A stretch of DNA of 64,000 nt from Chloroflexota bacterium (GTDB lineage: Bacteria; Chloroflexota; Anaerolineae; DTLA01), in the NCBI GenBank assembly GCA_014874485.1, contig JADBJK010000073.1:1-64000 (forward strand), read 5' to 3'. The position numbers and the translations under genes were made by a program. The notes under the pieces are model-generated. The model ran no database searches. It was not told the DNA's origin and worked only from the letters and a program-made list of their open reading frames with translations. This document shows, one piece after another, positions 51,311 to 62,089 of this stretch (position 1 is its first letter; every line of letters starts with the position of its first letter).

Positions 51311-53809
51311 ATGAAAGCAGTGGTCATGGCGGGCGGCGAGGGCTCGCGGTTGCGGCCGCTGACCCTGGGGCGACCTAAGCCGATGGTGCCCCTGGTCAAC
51401 AAGCCGGTCATCGGACACATTCTGTCGCTGCTCAAGAAGCACGGCATCACCGACGTGGTCATAACCGTCCAGTACATGGCCGACATGATCCAGCGCTACT
51501 TCGGCGATGGCCATGGCCTGGGCATGCGGCTCGTCTACTCCGTGGAAGACACCCCCCTGGGCACGGCGGGCAGCGTCAAGAACGCCCAGGCCTTCCTGGA
51601 CGAGCCGTTCATCGTCATCAGCGGCGACGCGCTCACGGACATTGACCTGGGCAAGGTCATCGCGTTCCACCAGCAGAAGCACGCCAAAGTAACCATCACC
51701 CTGTTCCACGTCCCCGACCCGCTGGAATACGGCGTCGTCATCACCGATGCCAACGGCCGAATCCAGCGGTTCCTGGAGAAACCCGGCTGGAGCGAGGTCA
51801 TCTCCGACACGGTCAACACCGGCATTTACGTGGTAGAGCCAGACGTGCTGGACTACTTTGAGGCCGACAGGGTCTTTGACTTCAGCCAGAACCTGTTCCC
51901 CCTGATGATGGAGAAGGGCGACCCGCTGTTCGGCTACGTGGCCGACGGGTACTGGTGCGACGTGGGCAACTTGCAGGAGTACCTGCGGGCCAGTGGCGAC
52001 ATCCTGGAGGGCCGCGTGCAGGTGGGGCCGCTGGGCGCCGAGGCGCAGCCTGGCATATGGGTTGAGGATGACGTGCAGATTGCCCCCAGCGCCGTGCTGG
52101 ACGGGCCGGTGTTTCTGGGCAGCGGCGTGCGTATCCGCGCCGGCGCGTACATCGTGGGCCCGTCGGTCATCAAGGAGAATACCATCGTGGACGCGCGCGC
52201 CCACGTGGAGCGCAGCGTTGTCTGGGCCAACTCGTACATCGGCGAGGCCGCCGACGTGCGCGGCTGCATCATCGGCAGCCAGTGCAACGTCAAGGGCCAG
52301 GCCGTCATCTTTGAGGGCGCAGTCATCGGCGACGGCACCACCATCGGCCAGCAGGCCGTGATCCACCCCAACGTGAAAATCTGGCCAGGCAAGGAGATTG
52401 AGGCCGGGGCCATCGTCCGCACCAGCCTCATCTGGGGGGCGCAGGGGCGGAAGGTCCTCTTCGGTCGGTACGGCGTGTCGGGCCTGGTCAACGTGGACCT
52501 CACGCCTGAGTTCGCCGCCAAACTCGGCGCGGCCTACGGGGCGACCCTGCCCCGCGGCGCGACCGTAACCATCAACCGCGACGCCCACCGCAGCGCCCGC
52601 ATGATCAAGCGCGCCATTATCTCGGGCCTGCCGTCGTCGGGCGTCAACGTCCTGGACCTGCGCACCGTCCCCATCCCCGTCGCGCGGTACTACACCCGCT
52701 CCACCGGTGCGGCGGGCGGCATCCACGTCCGCGTCTCGCCCTTTGACTTCCGCATCGTGGACATCCGCATCATGGACGCGGAGGGCCGAAACCTGAGCAA
52801 GGAGGAGGAGCGCAAGATTGAGCGCGTCTTCTTCCGCGAGGACTTCCGCCGCGTCCACAGCGACGAAATCGGCAGCATCCAGTACGCCGCGAACGTCGTG
52901 GAACTGTATTCCGACGGCTTCAAGCGTGCCCTGGACATGGAGACCATCCGCAAGCGGGGGTTCCGCGTGGTGCTGGACTACGCCAACTCGCCGGTGTCCT
53001 TGGTTCTCCCCGAACTGCTTGACGACCTGAACTGCTCCGTCGTGGGGCTGAACGAGCGCATAGACGAGTCGCGGGTCTCCGTAACCGAGGAGGCGCTGGA
53101 AGAGGGCCTCGCCCAACTCGCCAGCATCTGCCAGGTGCTGAACGCCGACTTCGGGATTCGGGTGGACGCCGGCGGCGAGATCGTCTATGCGGTGGACGAC
53201 AAGGGGCGCATCGTGCACCCCATTACCCTGTCCGCCGCCTTTGCCGACCTGGCGCTGGCGGCCCACGGCCCGGGCGGCACGCTGGTGCTGCCGGTCTCCG
53301 CGCCCGCGCTCTTTGACGACATCGCTCGCAATCGCGGCGGCGCGGTCATCCGCACCAAACTGGACCTGCACTCGCTGACACAGGAGGCCGCCGGTCAGCA
53401 GGCGACCCTGGCGCTGGACGGCCGCGGCAGTTTCGTGTTCCCCACCTTCCAGAGCATGGCCGACGCCATGATGAGCATGGCGAAACTCATGGAGTGGCTG
53501 GCAACCCTGCGGGCGCGCCTCTCGGAGGTCATCGCGGGCCTGCCCGAATGGCACATGGCCGGCAAGGACGTCCCGTGCTCCTGGGAGGTCAAGGGGGCCG
53601 TCATGCGGCGACTCCACGAGCAGCACAAGGGCCAGCGCACCGAGGCCATTGACGGCCTGAAAATCTGGCTGGCCGACCGCCGCTGGGTCATCGTCCTGCC
53701 CGACCCCGACCGGCCCATGTTCCACGTGCACGCCGAGGCGGAGACGGATGACTTCGCCCAGGAACTGGCGGAACGCTACGCCCGCATCGTGGAGAGCCTG
53801 AAAGGATAA
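51311..53809 (+). CDS. Mannose-1-phosphate guanylyltransferase fused to a degenerate phosphomannomutase domain
   Basis: An 832-residue fusion. Nucleotidyltransferase domain at 1-235 ([20 protein letters not shown]), left-handed beta-helix at about 250-370, and a phosphohexomutase-like region at about 375-832. In the last part the catalytic phosphoserine loop (TASHNP) is replaced by [12 protein letters not shown], and the metal loop DGDxDR by [13 protein letters not shown], so mutase activity is doubtful. The product is likely GDP-mannose or another NDP-sugar for glycans. It heads an operon with lgt, an amidase and nadE. Confidence 0.85.
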   Translation: MKAVVMAGGEGSRLRPLTLGRPKPMVPLVNKPVIGHILSLLKKHGITDVVITVQYMADMIQRYFGDGHGLGMRLVYSVEDTPLGTAGSVKNAQAFLDEPFIVISGDALTDIDLGKVIAFHQQKHAKVTITLFHVPDPLEYGVVITDANGRIQRFLEKPGWSEVISDTVNTGIYVVEPDVLDYFEADRVFDFSQNLFPLMMEKGDPLFGYVADGYWCDVGNLQEYLRASGDILEGRVQVGPLGAEAQPGIWVEDDVQIAPSAVLDGPVFLGSGVRIRAGAYIVGPSVIKENTIVDARAHVERSVVWANSYIGEAADVRGCIIGSQCNVKGQAVIFEGAVIGDGTTIGQQAVIHPNVKIWPGKEIEAGAIVRTSLIWGAQGRKVLFGRYGVSGLVNVDLTPEFAAKLGAAYGATLPRGATVTINRDAHRSARMIKRAIISGLPSSGVNVLDLRTVPIPVARYYTRSTGAAGGIHVRVSPFDFRIVDIRIMDAEGRNLSKEEERKIERVFFREDFRRVHSDEIGSIQYAANVVELYSDGFKRALDMETIRKRGFRVVLDYANSPVSLVLPELLDDLNCSVVGLNERIDESRVSVTEEALEEGLAQLASICQVLNADFGIRVDAGGEIVYAVDDKGRIVHPITLSAAFADLALAAHGPGGTLVLPVSAPALFDDIARNRGGAVIRTKLDLHSLTQEAAGQQATLALDGRGSFVFPTFQSMADAMMSMAKLMEWLATLRARLSEVIAGLPEWHMAGKDVPCSWEVKGAVMRRLHEQHKGQRTEAIDGLKIWLADRRWVIVLPDPDRPMFHVHAEAETDDFAQELAERYARIVESLKG

Positions 53810-53811
53810 CC

Positions 53812-54600
53812 ATGCGCCCCGTACTCGTGCACATCGGCAACATCCGCCTCATGTCGTACACGGTGTTCTTGGACTTGGCCGTGCTGGTGGGGCTTTGGGT
53901 AGCGTACCGACTCGCCCGCCGCTACCGACTGCCGCAGGACAGCGTGCTGGATGCAGCCCTGTGGGGCATCGTCGCGGGCATGGTCGGTGCCAGAGCCCAC
54001 TTCGTGCTGGCGAACTGGGACTACTACGCCGTCCGAACCGGCGAGATACTCCAGTTCTGGAAAGGCGGCATGGCCTTCGGCGGTGGCCTCATCGCCGGCA
54101 TCGCCGCGTGCTGGACCTTCGGCAGGGCGCGGCGCGTGAGCGTGTGGGACCTGCTGGACCCGCTGGCCCCCGCGCTGGCCATCGGCTCGGCGCTGGCGTG
54201 GGTGGGCAACTTGCTCGCGGGCAGCGCCTACGGCAGGCCCGGCCGGGGCCTCGGGTACCTGTTCCTGCCGGACATCTACGGGTACGTGGAGTACCGTTTC
54301 GCCACCCAGGCAGTGGCGGCGGTCGTGTATGCGGTCCTGTTCGCGTTCCTGTGGTACCTGCTGCATCGCCGACCCTGGCCCGGATTGCCCTTCGCCGCCT
54401 ACCTGACGCTCGTCGGCGCGACCCAGTTCGCCCTGGAGTTCACGCGGGGCGACGACACGCTGCTCATCGGCGGGCTGCGGCTGGCCCAGTGGCTGGACGC
54501 CGCCGCGGTCATCGCCGGGGTGATTCTCATCGTGGCCCTTCGCCGGCATGCGAGGCCCGCAGCCGAGGGCACGTCAATCAAGGAGGGATTCGTTGGATAG
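53812..54600 (+). CDS. lgt: Prolipoprotein diacylglyceryl transferase
   Basis: A 262-residue membrane enzyme with seven hydrophobic segments. Landmarks are GIVAGMVGARAHFVLANWDY, KGGMAFGGGLIAGIAA and ALAWVGNLLAGSAYGRP. The usual HGG motif of E. coli Lgt is not seen as such (GGMAFGGG occupies this place). It attaches diacylglycerol to the lipobox cysteine of lipoproteins such as the binding protein at 24910-26259. It starts 2 bp after the preceding gene and overlaps the next by 8 bp. Confidence 0.85.
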   Translation: MRPVLVHIGNIRLMSYTVFLDLAVLVGLWVAYRLARRYRLPQDSVLDAALWGIVAGMVGARAHFVLANWDYYAVRTGEILQFWKGGMAFGGGLIAGIAACWTFGRARRVSVWDLLDPLAPALAIGSALAWVGNLLAGSAYGRPGRGLGYLFLPDIYGYVEYRFATQAVAAVVYAVLFAFLWYLLHRRPWPGLPFAAYLTLVGATQFALEFTRGDDTLLIGGLRLAQWLDAAAVIAGVILIVALRRHARPAAEGTSIKEGFVG

Positions 54601-55474
54601 GAAATTCACCGTCGGCCTGGCCCAGATGTTTCCCCGCCTGGGCGACGTTCAGGCCAACCTGGAGCGCCACCTGCAACTGGCGCGCGAGGCTCAGGGGCTG
54701 GGGGTTGACCTGCTCATCTTCCCCGAACTGTCGCTGACGGGCTACACCCTGCGCGAACTGGTGCCCCACGTGGCGATTCGCCCGTCGGACGCGCACCCGA
54801 TGTGGAAGCCGCTGCTAGAGGCCAGCGCCGACATGGCCCTGGTCGTCGGGTTTGTGGAGGAGGACGCGCGGCATCGGTTTTTCGCCTCGTCGGCGTTTCT
54901 GGACGGGGGGCGCGTTGTCCACATCCACCGCAAGGTGTACCTGCCCACCTATGGCCTGTTTGAGGAGGGGCGCTACCTGTCCCCTGGCGATGGGTTCCGC
55001 GCCTTTGACACGCGCTTCGGGCGGTGCGGCATGGCCATCTGCGAGGACTCCTGGCACATCAGCACGCCGTACCTGCTGTGGATGGACGGGGCCGACTACC
55101 TCATTTTCTGCTCGGCGTCGCCGGTCTACGGCGTGGGGATGGACCAGGAGGGCGCGACGGCCAACGCCGCCACCGTAACCCTGTTCACCAAGACCTATGC
55201 CACGCTCCTGACCTCCTTCGCCTTCCATGCGAACCGAGTGGGCGTGGAGGAGGGGATTTCGTTCTGGGGCGGCAGCCTCGCCGTGTCGCCGCGCGGCCAC
55301 GTCCTGGGCCACGCGCCCTACTTTGAGGAGGCGCTGCTGCCCGTGGAAGTGGACCCAGGCCTGCTGCGGGCCGCGCGCCAGCGCCTGCCGCTCCTCCGCG
55401 ACGAGAAGCCCCTGCTGACCCTGCACGAGTTATCGCGCATCCTGTCCGAGGAGCACCCCCATGACGAACGTTGA
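54593..55474 (+). CDS. Nitrilase-superfamily amidase, likely glutaminase partner of NadE
   Basis: A 293-residue carbon-nitrogen hydrolase with the catalytic triad Glu45 (FPELSLTGY), Lys114 (HRKVYLPTYG) and Cys150 (GMAICEDSWH). The ICEDSW context is that of glutamine-dependent NAD synthetases. The start is TTG at 54593, with AAGGAGGGA upstream, inside lgt. It overlaps nadE by 14 bp. The two would together form a glutamine-dependent NAD synthetase from separate chains (inference). Confidence 0.88.
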   Translation: MDRKFTVGLAQMFPRLGDVQANLERHLQLAREAQGLGVDLLIFPELSLTGYTLRELVPHVAIRPSDAHPMWKPLLEASADMALVVGFVEEDARHRFFASSAFLDGGRVVHIHRKVYLPTYGLFEEGRYLSPGDGFRAFDTRFGRCGMAICEDSWHISTPYLLWMDGADYLIFCSASPVYGVGMDQEGATANAATVTLFTKTYATLLTSFAFHANRVGVEEGISFWGGSLAVSPRGHVLGHAPYFEEALLPVEVDPGLLRAARQRLPLLRDEKPLLTLHELSRILSEEHPHDER

Positions 55475-56294
55475 CGCCCTGCTGCAGCAAGACATCCCCC
55501 TCGTGCGGCGGCTGCTGGTCAGTGCCATCCGCACCGAGTTGGGCCGGTTTGGGTTCACGCGGGGCGTCCTGGGGCTTTCCGGCGGCGTTGATTCGTCGCT
55601 GGCGGCGTTTCTCGCGGCCGAGGCGCTGGGGCCGGAGAACGTGCGCGCTGTGCTCATGCCCTACCGCACCAGCGCGCCCGAATCCGCCGCCGACGCGATG
55701 GAGGTCATCCGCATCCTGGGCCTAAACCACGTTACCGTGGACATCACCGGCATGGTGGAGCCGCTCTTCGCGCAATTTCCGGATATGGGTCAGCGCCGAC
55801 GGGGCAACGTGATGGCGCGGGCGCGGATGATTGTCCTGTACGACCAGTCGGAGGAATGGGGCGGGCTGGTCATCGGCACCAGCAACAAGACCGAACTCCT
55901 GCTGGGCTACGGCACGCTGTTCGGCGACATGGCGTCGGCGGTGAACCCGCTGGGCGACCTGTACAAGACGCAGGTGCGGCAACTGGCACGCGCCGTCGGC
56001 GTGCCCGAGCGCATCATCGCCAAGCCGCCCTCCGCAGACCTCTGGCCCGGCCAGACCGACGAGGGCGAGATGGGGCTGACCTACGCCGAGGTGGACAAAG
56101 TGCTGTACCTTCTCGTGGACGAGCGCCGAACGCCCGCCGAAGTGGTGGGCATGGGGTTCTCGGAGGGATTCGTGCGCCAGGTGTGGCGGATGGTGCAGCG
56201 CAATCAGTACAAGCGGTGCCCGCCGGTTATCGCCAAGGTGAGCGGGCGCACCCTGGACTGGGAGTTCCGCATGCCCCGCGACTGGGGCACGTAA
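55461..56294 (+). CDS. nadE: NAD synthetase (ammonia-dependent type)
   Basis: A 277-residue ATP-pyrophosphatase-fold enzyme. The P-loop is LSGGVDSSLAAF (39-50). Other conserved parts are GTSNKTELLLGYGTLFGDMA and PPSADLWPGQTDEGEMGL. It amidates deamido-NAD to NAD using ammonia, likely supplied by the overlapping amidase gene. The operon ends about 170 bp later at a good terminator. Confidence 0.95.
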   Translation: MTNVDALLQQDIPLVRRLLVSAIRTELGRFGFTRGVLGLSGGVDSSLAAFLAAEALGPENVRAVLMPYRTSAPESAADAMEVIRILGLNHVTVDITGMVEPLFAQFPDMGQRRRGNVMARARMIVLYDQSEEWGGLVIGTSNKTELLLGYGTLFGDMASAVNPLGDLYKTQVRQLARAVGVPERIIAKPPSADLWPGQTDEGEMGLTYAEVDKVLYLLVDERRTPAEVVGMGFSEGFVRQVWRMVQRNQYKRCPPVIAKVSGRTLDWEFRMPRDWGT

Positions 56295-56461
56295 CGCCCG
56301 CCCGATGCTGCCGCCTCGGACGGAAGGGGGAAGCCCTGCGATCCGGTGCGAACGCACGGCTCCCTTTCGCGGCGTTCGCGATCCAAACGCCCTTCGCCCT
56401 AGCCCCCTCCGGCGCGGACCAGGCAACGCCCCGCCCGCGAACGCGAAGCCAAGCGCACAGC

Positions 56462-56503
56462 GGCGAGGGCCTCCCCCATTGCAGGGGAAAGCCCTCGCCT
56501 TTT
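56462..56503 (+). terminator. Rho-independent terminator of the nadE operon
   Basis: GGCGAGGGC and GCCCTCGCC form a 9-bp stem around a 20-nt loop, followed by TTTT. It lies 168 bp after nadE. Confidence 0.75.
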
Positions 56504-56584
56504 GCTGAGGCGTGTTGAGGTGCGGCGCACGTTCTGAATGCGCCCGCCTGTGCTGAATCGTGCTGTTGGGACGCCAGACTGCTA

Positions 56585-56790
56585 CTTCACCACAGGGATT
56601 CTTGATGCCGTGTCATAGCGAGGGCACACAGCGCCCGTAGGGACAATTCATGAATTGTCCCTACTGAGGCGCGCAGCGCCGAAGAATCTCGTCAACCGAG
56701 ATGCTTCGCTTCGCTCAGCATGACAGATGGAGCGTGAGATTGCTTCGCTTCGCTCGCAATGACAACGGACTCTCTTCTCTGTGGTCAACT
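56585..56790. repeat. Family A repeat with 26-bp palindrome
   Basis: It begins ccacagggattcttgatgcc, has the palindrome at about 56639-56664 and ends ctctgtggtcaact just after the rplL stop. The gap otherwise contains no gene. Confidence 0.85.
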
Positions 56791-56791
56791 A

Positions 56792-57184
56792 CTACTTCAG
56801 TTCTACGACGGCCTGCTGCTCTTCCAGTTTGGCCTTGGCAGCCTCGGCCTCTTCCTTCGGGACGCCGGTCTTGACGGTGGCCGGAGCGCTGTCCACCAGT
56901 TCCTTGGCCTCCTTCAGGCCCAGGTTGGTCAGTTCGCGCACGACCTTGATGACCTGAATCTTGTTCGGCCCCACTTCCTTGAGGATGACGTCAAACTCGG
57001 TCTTCTCTTCCTCGGCGGGCGCAGCAGCCGCAGCAGCGCCGGCAGCCGCAGCGCCGGGCATGGCCGCGAACGCAACGGGCGCAGCCGCGCTCACTCCGAA
57101 CTTCTCCTCCAGGGCCTTGACCAGTTCGGCCAGTTCCAGGACCGTCATCTTTTCAATCGCCTGCAAAATCTCTTCCTTCGTCAT
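56792..57184 (-). CDS. rplL: Ribosomal protein L7/L12
   Basis: A 130-residue protein with N-terminal dimer domain ([20 protein letters not shown]), an Ala-rich hinge, and a C-terminal domain ([37 protein letters not shown]). It forms the stalk that recruits translation factors. It follows rplJ by 42 bp. Confidence 0.97.
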   Translation of the reverse strand: MTKEEILQAIEKMTVLELAELVKALEEKFGVSAAAPVAFAAMPGAAAAGAAAAAAPAEEEKTEFDVILKEVGPNKIQVIKVVRELTNLGLKEAKELVDSAPATVKTGVPKEEAEAAKAKLEEQQAVVELK

Positions 57185-57226
57185 TCTATTTTCCTCCCAT
57201 TTGATTTTCAGATTGTGATGTGCCGA

Positions 57227-57757
57227 CTAGGCAGCATTCGCCAGTTGATCCTGGCGCGCTTTGAGGGCATAGACCAGCCCTCGCATGGGGCCACTGAGCA
57301 CGTTGACCAGGCCGTAGAGCGGAGCCTGCAGCCGCGAGACCACCTGCGCGAGCAACTCTTCGCGCGACGGCAGTTTGGACAGGGTAACCACGTCCTCCGC
57401 GGACAGCACGCGGTCGCCGAACAGCCCGCCCTTGACCTCAATGGCCTTGGTTTCCTCGGCGAAGGCCAGCAGGGCCTTGAGGCCCGCGGCGATGTCGCCC
57501 GACAGGTAGGCCACAGCCGTCGGCCCCACGAGGATGTCATCCAGCGCGGGCTTCTTCTCATCGGCCAGGGCCAGGCGGAACAGGGTGTTTTTCGTAACCT
57601 GGAACCGTCCGCCCATAGGGCGTAGCCGCGCTCGCAGGTCGTTCAACTGCCCCATGGTCAGCCCATGGTACTGCGTTACGACGACCGCCTGCGAGGAAGC
57701 CAACAGGTCCTTGTACTGCGCTACACGGGTTTCCTTGATCTCCTTGGTTATCGCCAA
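57227..57757 (-). CDS. rplJ: Ribosomal protein L10
   Basis: A 176-residue protein that starts MAITKEIKETRVAQYKDLLA and includes FQVTKNTLFRLAL. It anchors L7/L12 and represses its own operon through the leader RNA. The start is TTG at 57757 with GGAGGTG 7 bp upstream. Downstream of the L10 leader and attenuator, a family A repeat lies ahead of it. Confidence 0.95.
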   Translation of the reverse strand: MAITKEIKETRVAQYKDLLASSQAVVVTQYHGLTMGQLNDLRARLRPMGGRFQVTKNTLFRLALADEKKPALDDILVGPTAVAYLSGDIAAGLKALLAFAEETKAIEVKGGLFGDRVLSAEDVVTLSKLPSREELLAQVVSRLQAPLYGLVNVLSGPMRGLVYALKARQDQLANAA

Positions 57758-57813
57758 ATTGTATCACCTCCTTACGATATGAACTCTGGATTTGGGTGCG
57801 TTGCCCCATTTCT

Positions 57814-57890
57814 GTCATTGCGAGCGAAGCGAAGCAACCTCGCATGGGCGGGATTGCTTCGGGCACTCCGTGCCCTCGCAATGACGGCTA
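57814..57890. repeat. Short family A repeat in the rplJ leader
   Basis: It runs from ctgtcattgcgagcgaagcg to gccctcgcaatgacgg. It lies between the attenuator and rplJ, so it must be part of the rplJL transcript. Confidence 0.8.
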
Positions 57891-57920
57891 CCCACAGTCT
57901 GGGACCGAAAGGGTGCGTGG

Positions 57921-57962
57921 CCAAAAACAAAAAGCCTTTGCGCCAGCCGACGCAAAGGCTTT
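57921..57962 (-). terminator. Attenuator upstream of rplJ
   Basis: On the minus strand AAAGCCTTTGCG and CGCAAAGGCTTT form a strong hairpin with loop TCGGCTGG, followed by TTTGTTTTT. It lies downstream of the L10 leader fold, so transcription into rplJL is probably attenuated. Confidence 0.85.
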
Positions 57963-57984
57963 GCAATACCCACACGCACGCCAA

Positions 57985-58120
57985 GCGGTCTTGCCGCGCC
58001 CTGCTGGGCGGTACCCTGCCCAGGGACGGCACTCGCGTGGGAACTCCAATCCTTTGCCTCGGCAGGACTTACGCACCGAAGTGCACCTGCTGTCACCGGC
58101 ACAGGAACGTATTCGGTTGG
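57985..58120 (-). ncRNA. L10 leader (ribosomal protein L10 autoregulatory RNA)
   Basis: The minus-strand sequence has the conserved core GACAGCAGGTGCACTTCGGT, then GTAAGTCCTGCCGAGG and AAAGGA, as in the L10 leader family that mimics the L10 binding site on 23S rRNA. It begins just after rplA and ends before the attenuator hairpin. Confidence 0.85.
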
Positions 58121-58133
58121 GAAGGTGTCGCCG

Positions 58134-58847
58134 TTACACCAGGCGCAGGTTCATCGCCTGGTACACGTCCACCCGCACCGACGGCCCCATCGTCGGCGCC
58201 AGGGCGATCTTCTTGATGTACGCGCCCTTCACGCTGGCGGGCTTCGCGCGCACGATGGCCTCCATCACCGCAGCGAAGTTCTCCAGCAACTGCTGCTCGG
58301 TGAAACTGGCCTTGCCGATGGGGATGTGCAGGTTGCCCGTCTTGTCCAGCCTGTACTCCACGCGCCCCTTGCGAATCTCCTCAATGGTGCGGGGCAGGTC
58401 TTCGGGCTGCACAATCGTGCCCGTTTTGGGGCTGGGCATCAGGCCACGGGTACCCAGCAGGCGGCCCAATCGCCCGATCTTGCCCATGATCTGGGGCACG
58501 GCCAGCACGACGTCAAACTCAAACCAGCCTTCCTGAATCTTGGCGATGAACTCGTCGCTGCCGACGTAGTCGGCGCCGGCTTCCCGCGCGATCCGCTCGG
58601 CCTCGCCCTCGGCGAAGACCAGAATCCGCTTGGGCTTGCCCGTGCCCGCCGGCAGGGGCACCACGCCGCGAATCTGCTGGTCGGCCTGGCGCGGGTCCAG
58701 GTTCATGCGCATGTGCAACTCCACGGTGGGGTCAAACTGGGTGTACGCCACCTGCTTCACCAGCGCCATGGCCTCTTCAGGCGAGTACAACTTGTTCCTG
58801 TCCACCAGTTTGGCGACTTCTTGGTACTTCTTTCCTCTCTTCGGCAT
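58134..58847 (-). CDS. rplA: Ribosomal protein L1
   Basis: A 237-residue protein with PKRILVFAEGEAERIAREAG, GRLGRLLGTRGLMPSPKTGT and an end typical of L1. It binds 23S rRNA at the L1 stalk. It follows rplK by 71 bp. The stop at 58134 is next to the L10 leader. Confidence 0.97.
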   Translation of the reverse strand: MPKRGKKYQEVAKLVDRNKLYSPEEAMALVKQVAYTQFDPTVELHMRMNLDPRQADQQIRGVVPLPAGTGKPKRILVFAEGEAERIAREAGADYVGSDEFIAKIQEGWFEFDVVLAVPQIMGKIGRLGRLLGTRGLMPSPKTGTIVQPEDLPRTIEEIRKGRVEYRLDKTGNLHIPIGKASFTEQQLLENFAAVMEAIVRAKPASVKGAYIKKIALAPTMGPSVRVDVYQAMNLRLV

Positions 58848-58918
58848 CTTTCCTCCCTTTGTGGTTCAATTGGGCCTCATCGGGTGAGACCCTCCCACCG
58901 GCCCGTGTGGGGCCAGGG

Positions 58919-59344
58919 TTAGTCTTTGATGGTAATGCCCATGCTTCGGGCGGTGCCCTCAATCATGCGCTCCGCGCCTTCAATATCCAGCGCGTTCAGG
59001 TCCTTCATTTTGATCTCGGCGATTTCCCGCAACTGTTTGCGGGTGATGGAGCCGGCGGGCTTGCGATTCGGCTCGCCCGAACCCTTGGGAACGCCCGCGG
59101 CCCGCCGCAGCAGGTCAGGCACCGGCGGCGTCTTGGTAATGAACGTGAACGAGCGGTCCTGATAGACGGTGATCTCCACCGGGATGATCATCCCGGCCTG
59201 ATTGGCCGTGCGGGCGTTGTACTCTTTGCAGAACTGCATGATGTTGATGCCATGCTGGCCCAGCGCAGGCCCCACCGGCGGCGCCGGGTTGGCCTTGCCA
59301 GCCTCAATCTGCAGTTTCACGACTGCCACAACTTTCTTTGCCAT
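58919..59344 (-). CDS. rplK: Ribosomal protein L11
   Basis: A 141-residue protein with [20 protein letters not shown] and the C-terminal [17 protein letters not shown]. It belongs to the GTPase-associated centre. It follows nusG by 50 bp in the usual order. Confidence 0.97.
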   Translation of the reverse strand: MAKKVVAVVKLQIEAGKANPAPPVGPALGQHGINIMQFCKEYNARTANQAGMIIPVEITVYQDRSFTFITKTPPVPDLLRRAAGVPKGSGEPNRKPAGSITRKQLREIAEIKMKDLNALDIEGAERMIEGTARSMGITIKD

Positions 59345-59394
59345 GTATCCTCCTCAACCTGTAGCGCAGGCCACAACCCGCACCACGGCATGCA

Positions 59395-60123
59395 TCACAA
59401 TCTGGAAACCTGGGTCAGGTCCACTTCCACCGGCGTCTCGCGCCCGAAGAAGGAGACCAGCACGGTAACCTTGCCCTTCTCCATGCTGATGCTGTCCACC
59501 GTGCCCATGAACTCGGCGAAGGGGCCGCTGATGATCTGCACCTTCTCGCCCCGATGGAAACTGACCTTGATGGTCGGCTCCTCGGCCTCCATCCGCTTGA
59601 TGATCTTGTCAATCTCTTCCTGGCGCAGCGGGATGGGCTTGGTCCCCGAACTGACGAAGCCGGTAACGCCCGGGGTGTTCCGCACCACGTACCACGCCTG
59701 CTCGCTCGGCGTCAGCGTGTCCTTCGGGACGAGGATTTGCACAAGGACGTAGCCGGGGAAGATGCGGCGCTCCACCATGCGGCGCTGGCCGTCCCGGATT
59801 TCTATCTCCTCTTCCGTGGGCACCACGACCTGGAGAATCTGCTCCCGCATCCCCATGGATTCAATACGCTGCTCCAGGTTCTTCTTGACCTTGTTCTCGT
59901 ACCCGGAGTAGGTGTGAATGACGAACCACGCCTTCTGGTAGGGGCTTTCGGCCTCTTCGGCTTCGGCGGTCGCGGCGGTCTCCGCGCTCGTCTCGGCCGA
60001 ACCGGCCTCAGGCGCATCCTCCGGCTGCGCGGCAGCCGCCTGCTCCACGTCCTCGGGCACGGCGCTTGCGTCCGCGGGTTCTTCTATTTGGTTCTCGGGC
60101 GATACGGCTTTTTCCTCTTCCAT
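59395..60123 (-). CDS. nusG: Transcription antitermination factor NusG with acidic N-terminal extension
   Basis: A 242-residue protein. Residues 1-61 are an acidic, Ala/Glu-rich, low-complexity extension (MEEEKAVSPENQIEEPADAS). The NGN domain then begins YQKAWFVIHTYSGYENKVKK and the KOW domain lies near the end (GEKVQIISGPFAEFMGTVDS). Typical NusG is about 180 residues. It links RNA polymerase with the ribosome or Rho. The ATG at 60123 follows secE by 50 bp. Confidence 0.95.
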   Translation of the reverse strand: MEEEKAVSPENQIEEPADASAVPEDVEQAAAAQPEDAPEAGSAETSAETAATAEAEEAESPYQKAWFVIHTYSGYENKVKKNLEQRIESMGMREQILQVVVPTEEEIEIRDGQRRMVERRIFPGYVLVQILVPKDTLTPSEQAWYVVRNTPGVTGFVSSGTKPIPLRQEEIDKIIKRMEAEEPTIKVSFHRGEKVQIISGPFAEFMGTVDSISMEKGKVTVLVSFFGRETPVEVDLTQVSRL

Positions 60124-60173
60124 CGGTCCCCAGATACTTCGTGCTATGCCCAGGCGAGTGCGCGCGGCTCCCT

Positions 60174-60383
60174 TTACCTAACCAGGAGCGCGAACAACTT
60201 GGACAGAACGTAGTCCACTACCCCCAGGAACAGGGCGAACGCCACCGTCGTCGCCAGGACGATGCCCGTGAGGCGCAGCGCCTCCTCGCGCGTGGGCCAG
60301 GTAACCTTGGCCAGTTCGGCCCGCGTCTCGCGCAGGTAGCGGACGATTCGGTTCTCTTTCTTCGGTGCTGACGTCTTCGCCAC
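60174..60383 (-). CDS. secE: Preprotein translocase subunit SecE
   Basis: A 69-residue single-helix subunit: VRYLRETRAELAKVTWPTRE is the conserved amphipathic helix and IVLATTVAFALFLGVVDYVL is the membrane helix. It clamps SecY. It precedes nusG and follows tRNA-Trp. Confidence 0.95.
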   Translation of the reverse strand: MAKTSAPKKENRIVRYLRETRAELAKVTWPTREEALRLTGIVLATTVAFALFLGVVDYVLSKLFALLVR

Positions 60384-60490
60384 TCTTCACCCTCGGCAAG
60401 CACTCTATGAATTCGGTTTCAAACATTTCAAGACACCGCGCACATTCGGACTGCAGGCCTCGTGCGGCGGTGTCTTCGTCCAGCAGAGGC

Positions 60491-60563
60491 AGGCCAGGCA
60501 GGACTTGAACCCGCAACCCTCGCTTTTGGAGAGCGATGCTCTGCCAAGTTGAGCTACTGGCCT
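60491..60563 (-). tRNA. tRNA-Trp (CCA)
   Basis: A 73-nt cloverleaf on the minus strand. The acceptor pairs AGGCCAG with CTGGCCT, the anticodon stem pairs TCGCT with AGCGA around the loop CTCCAAA, and the T arm contains GGTTCAAGTCC. It lies between rpmG and secE, a common bacterial position. Confidence 0.95.
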
Positions 60564-60600
60564 GTGCACGGGCAGGCCCAAGGGCCCGCCGGGTGTGCTC

Positions 60601-60768
60601 CTACTTCGTCTCCCGGTGCAGGGTGTGCTTCTGGCAACGGCTGCAGTACTTCTTCAACTCCAGCCTGCCCGGGTCATTGCGACGGTTCTTCTGGGTTGTA
60701 TAGTTCCGCTCCTTGCACTCGGTGCAAGCCAGCGTGATGACTGCTCGGACGTCTTTCTTCTTTGCCAT
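60601..60768 (-). CDS. rpmG: Ribosomal protein L33, zinc-binding type
   Basis: A 55-residue protein starting [20 protein letters not shown]. Two Cys pairs, CTEC and CSRC, make the zinc-containing (C+) form of L33. It lies between tuf and tRNA-Trp. Start ATG at 60768 is the first in the frame and fits the family. Confidence 0.93.
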   Translation of the reverse strand: MAKKKDVRAVITLACTECKERNYTTQKNRRNDPGRLELKKYCSRCQKHTLHRETK

Positions 60769-60820
60769 CTCTTCAATCCGGAAGCGTCGGCTTCCTTCCC
60801 CCTTCCAAGTCTATCTGCGG

Positions 60821-62023
<1,203 letters not shown>

Positions 62024-62089
62024 CTAGATTCCTCCTGTGTAAACAAAAACGCTGAACCTGATAGGACTCGGTGCAGCCGATCGTATGGA

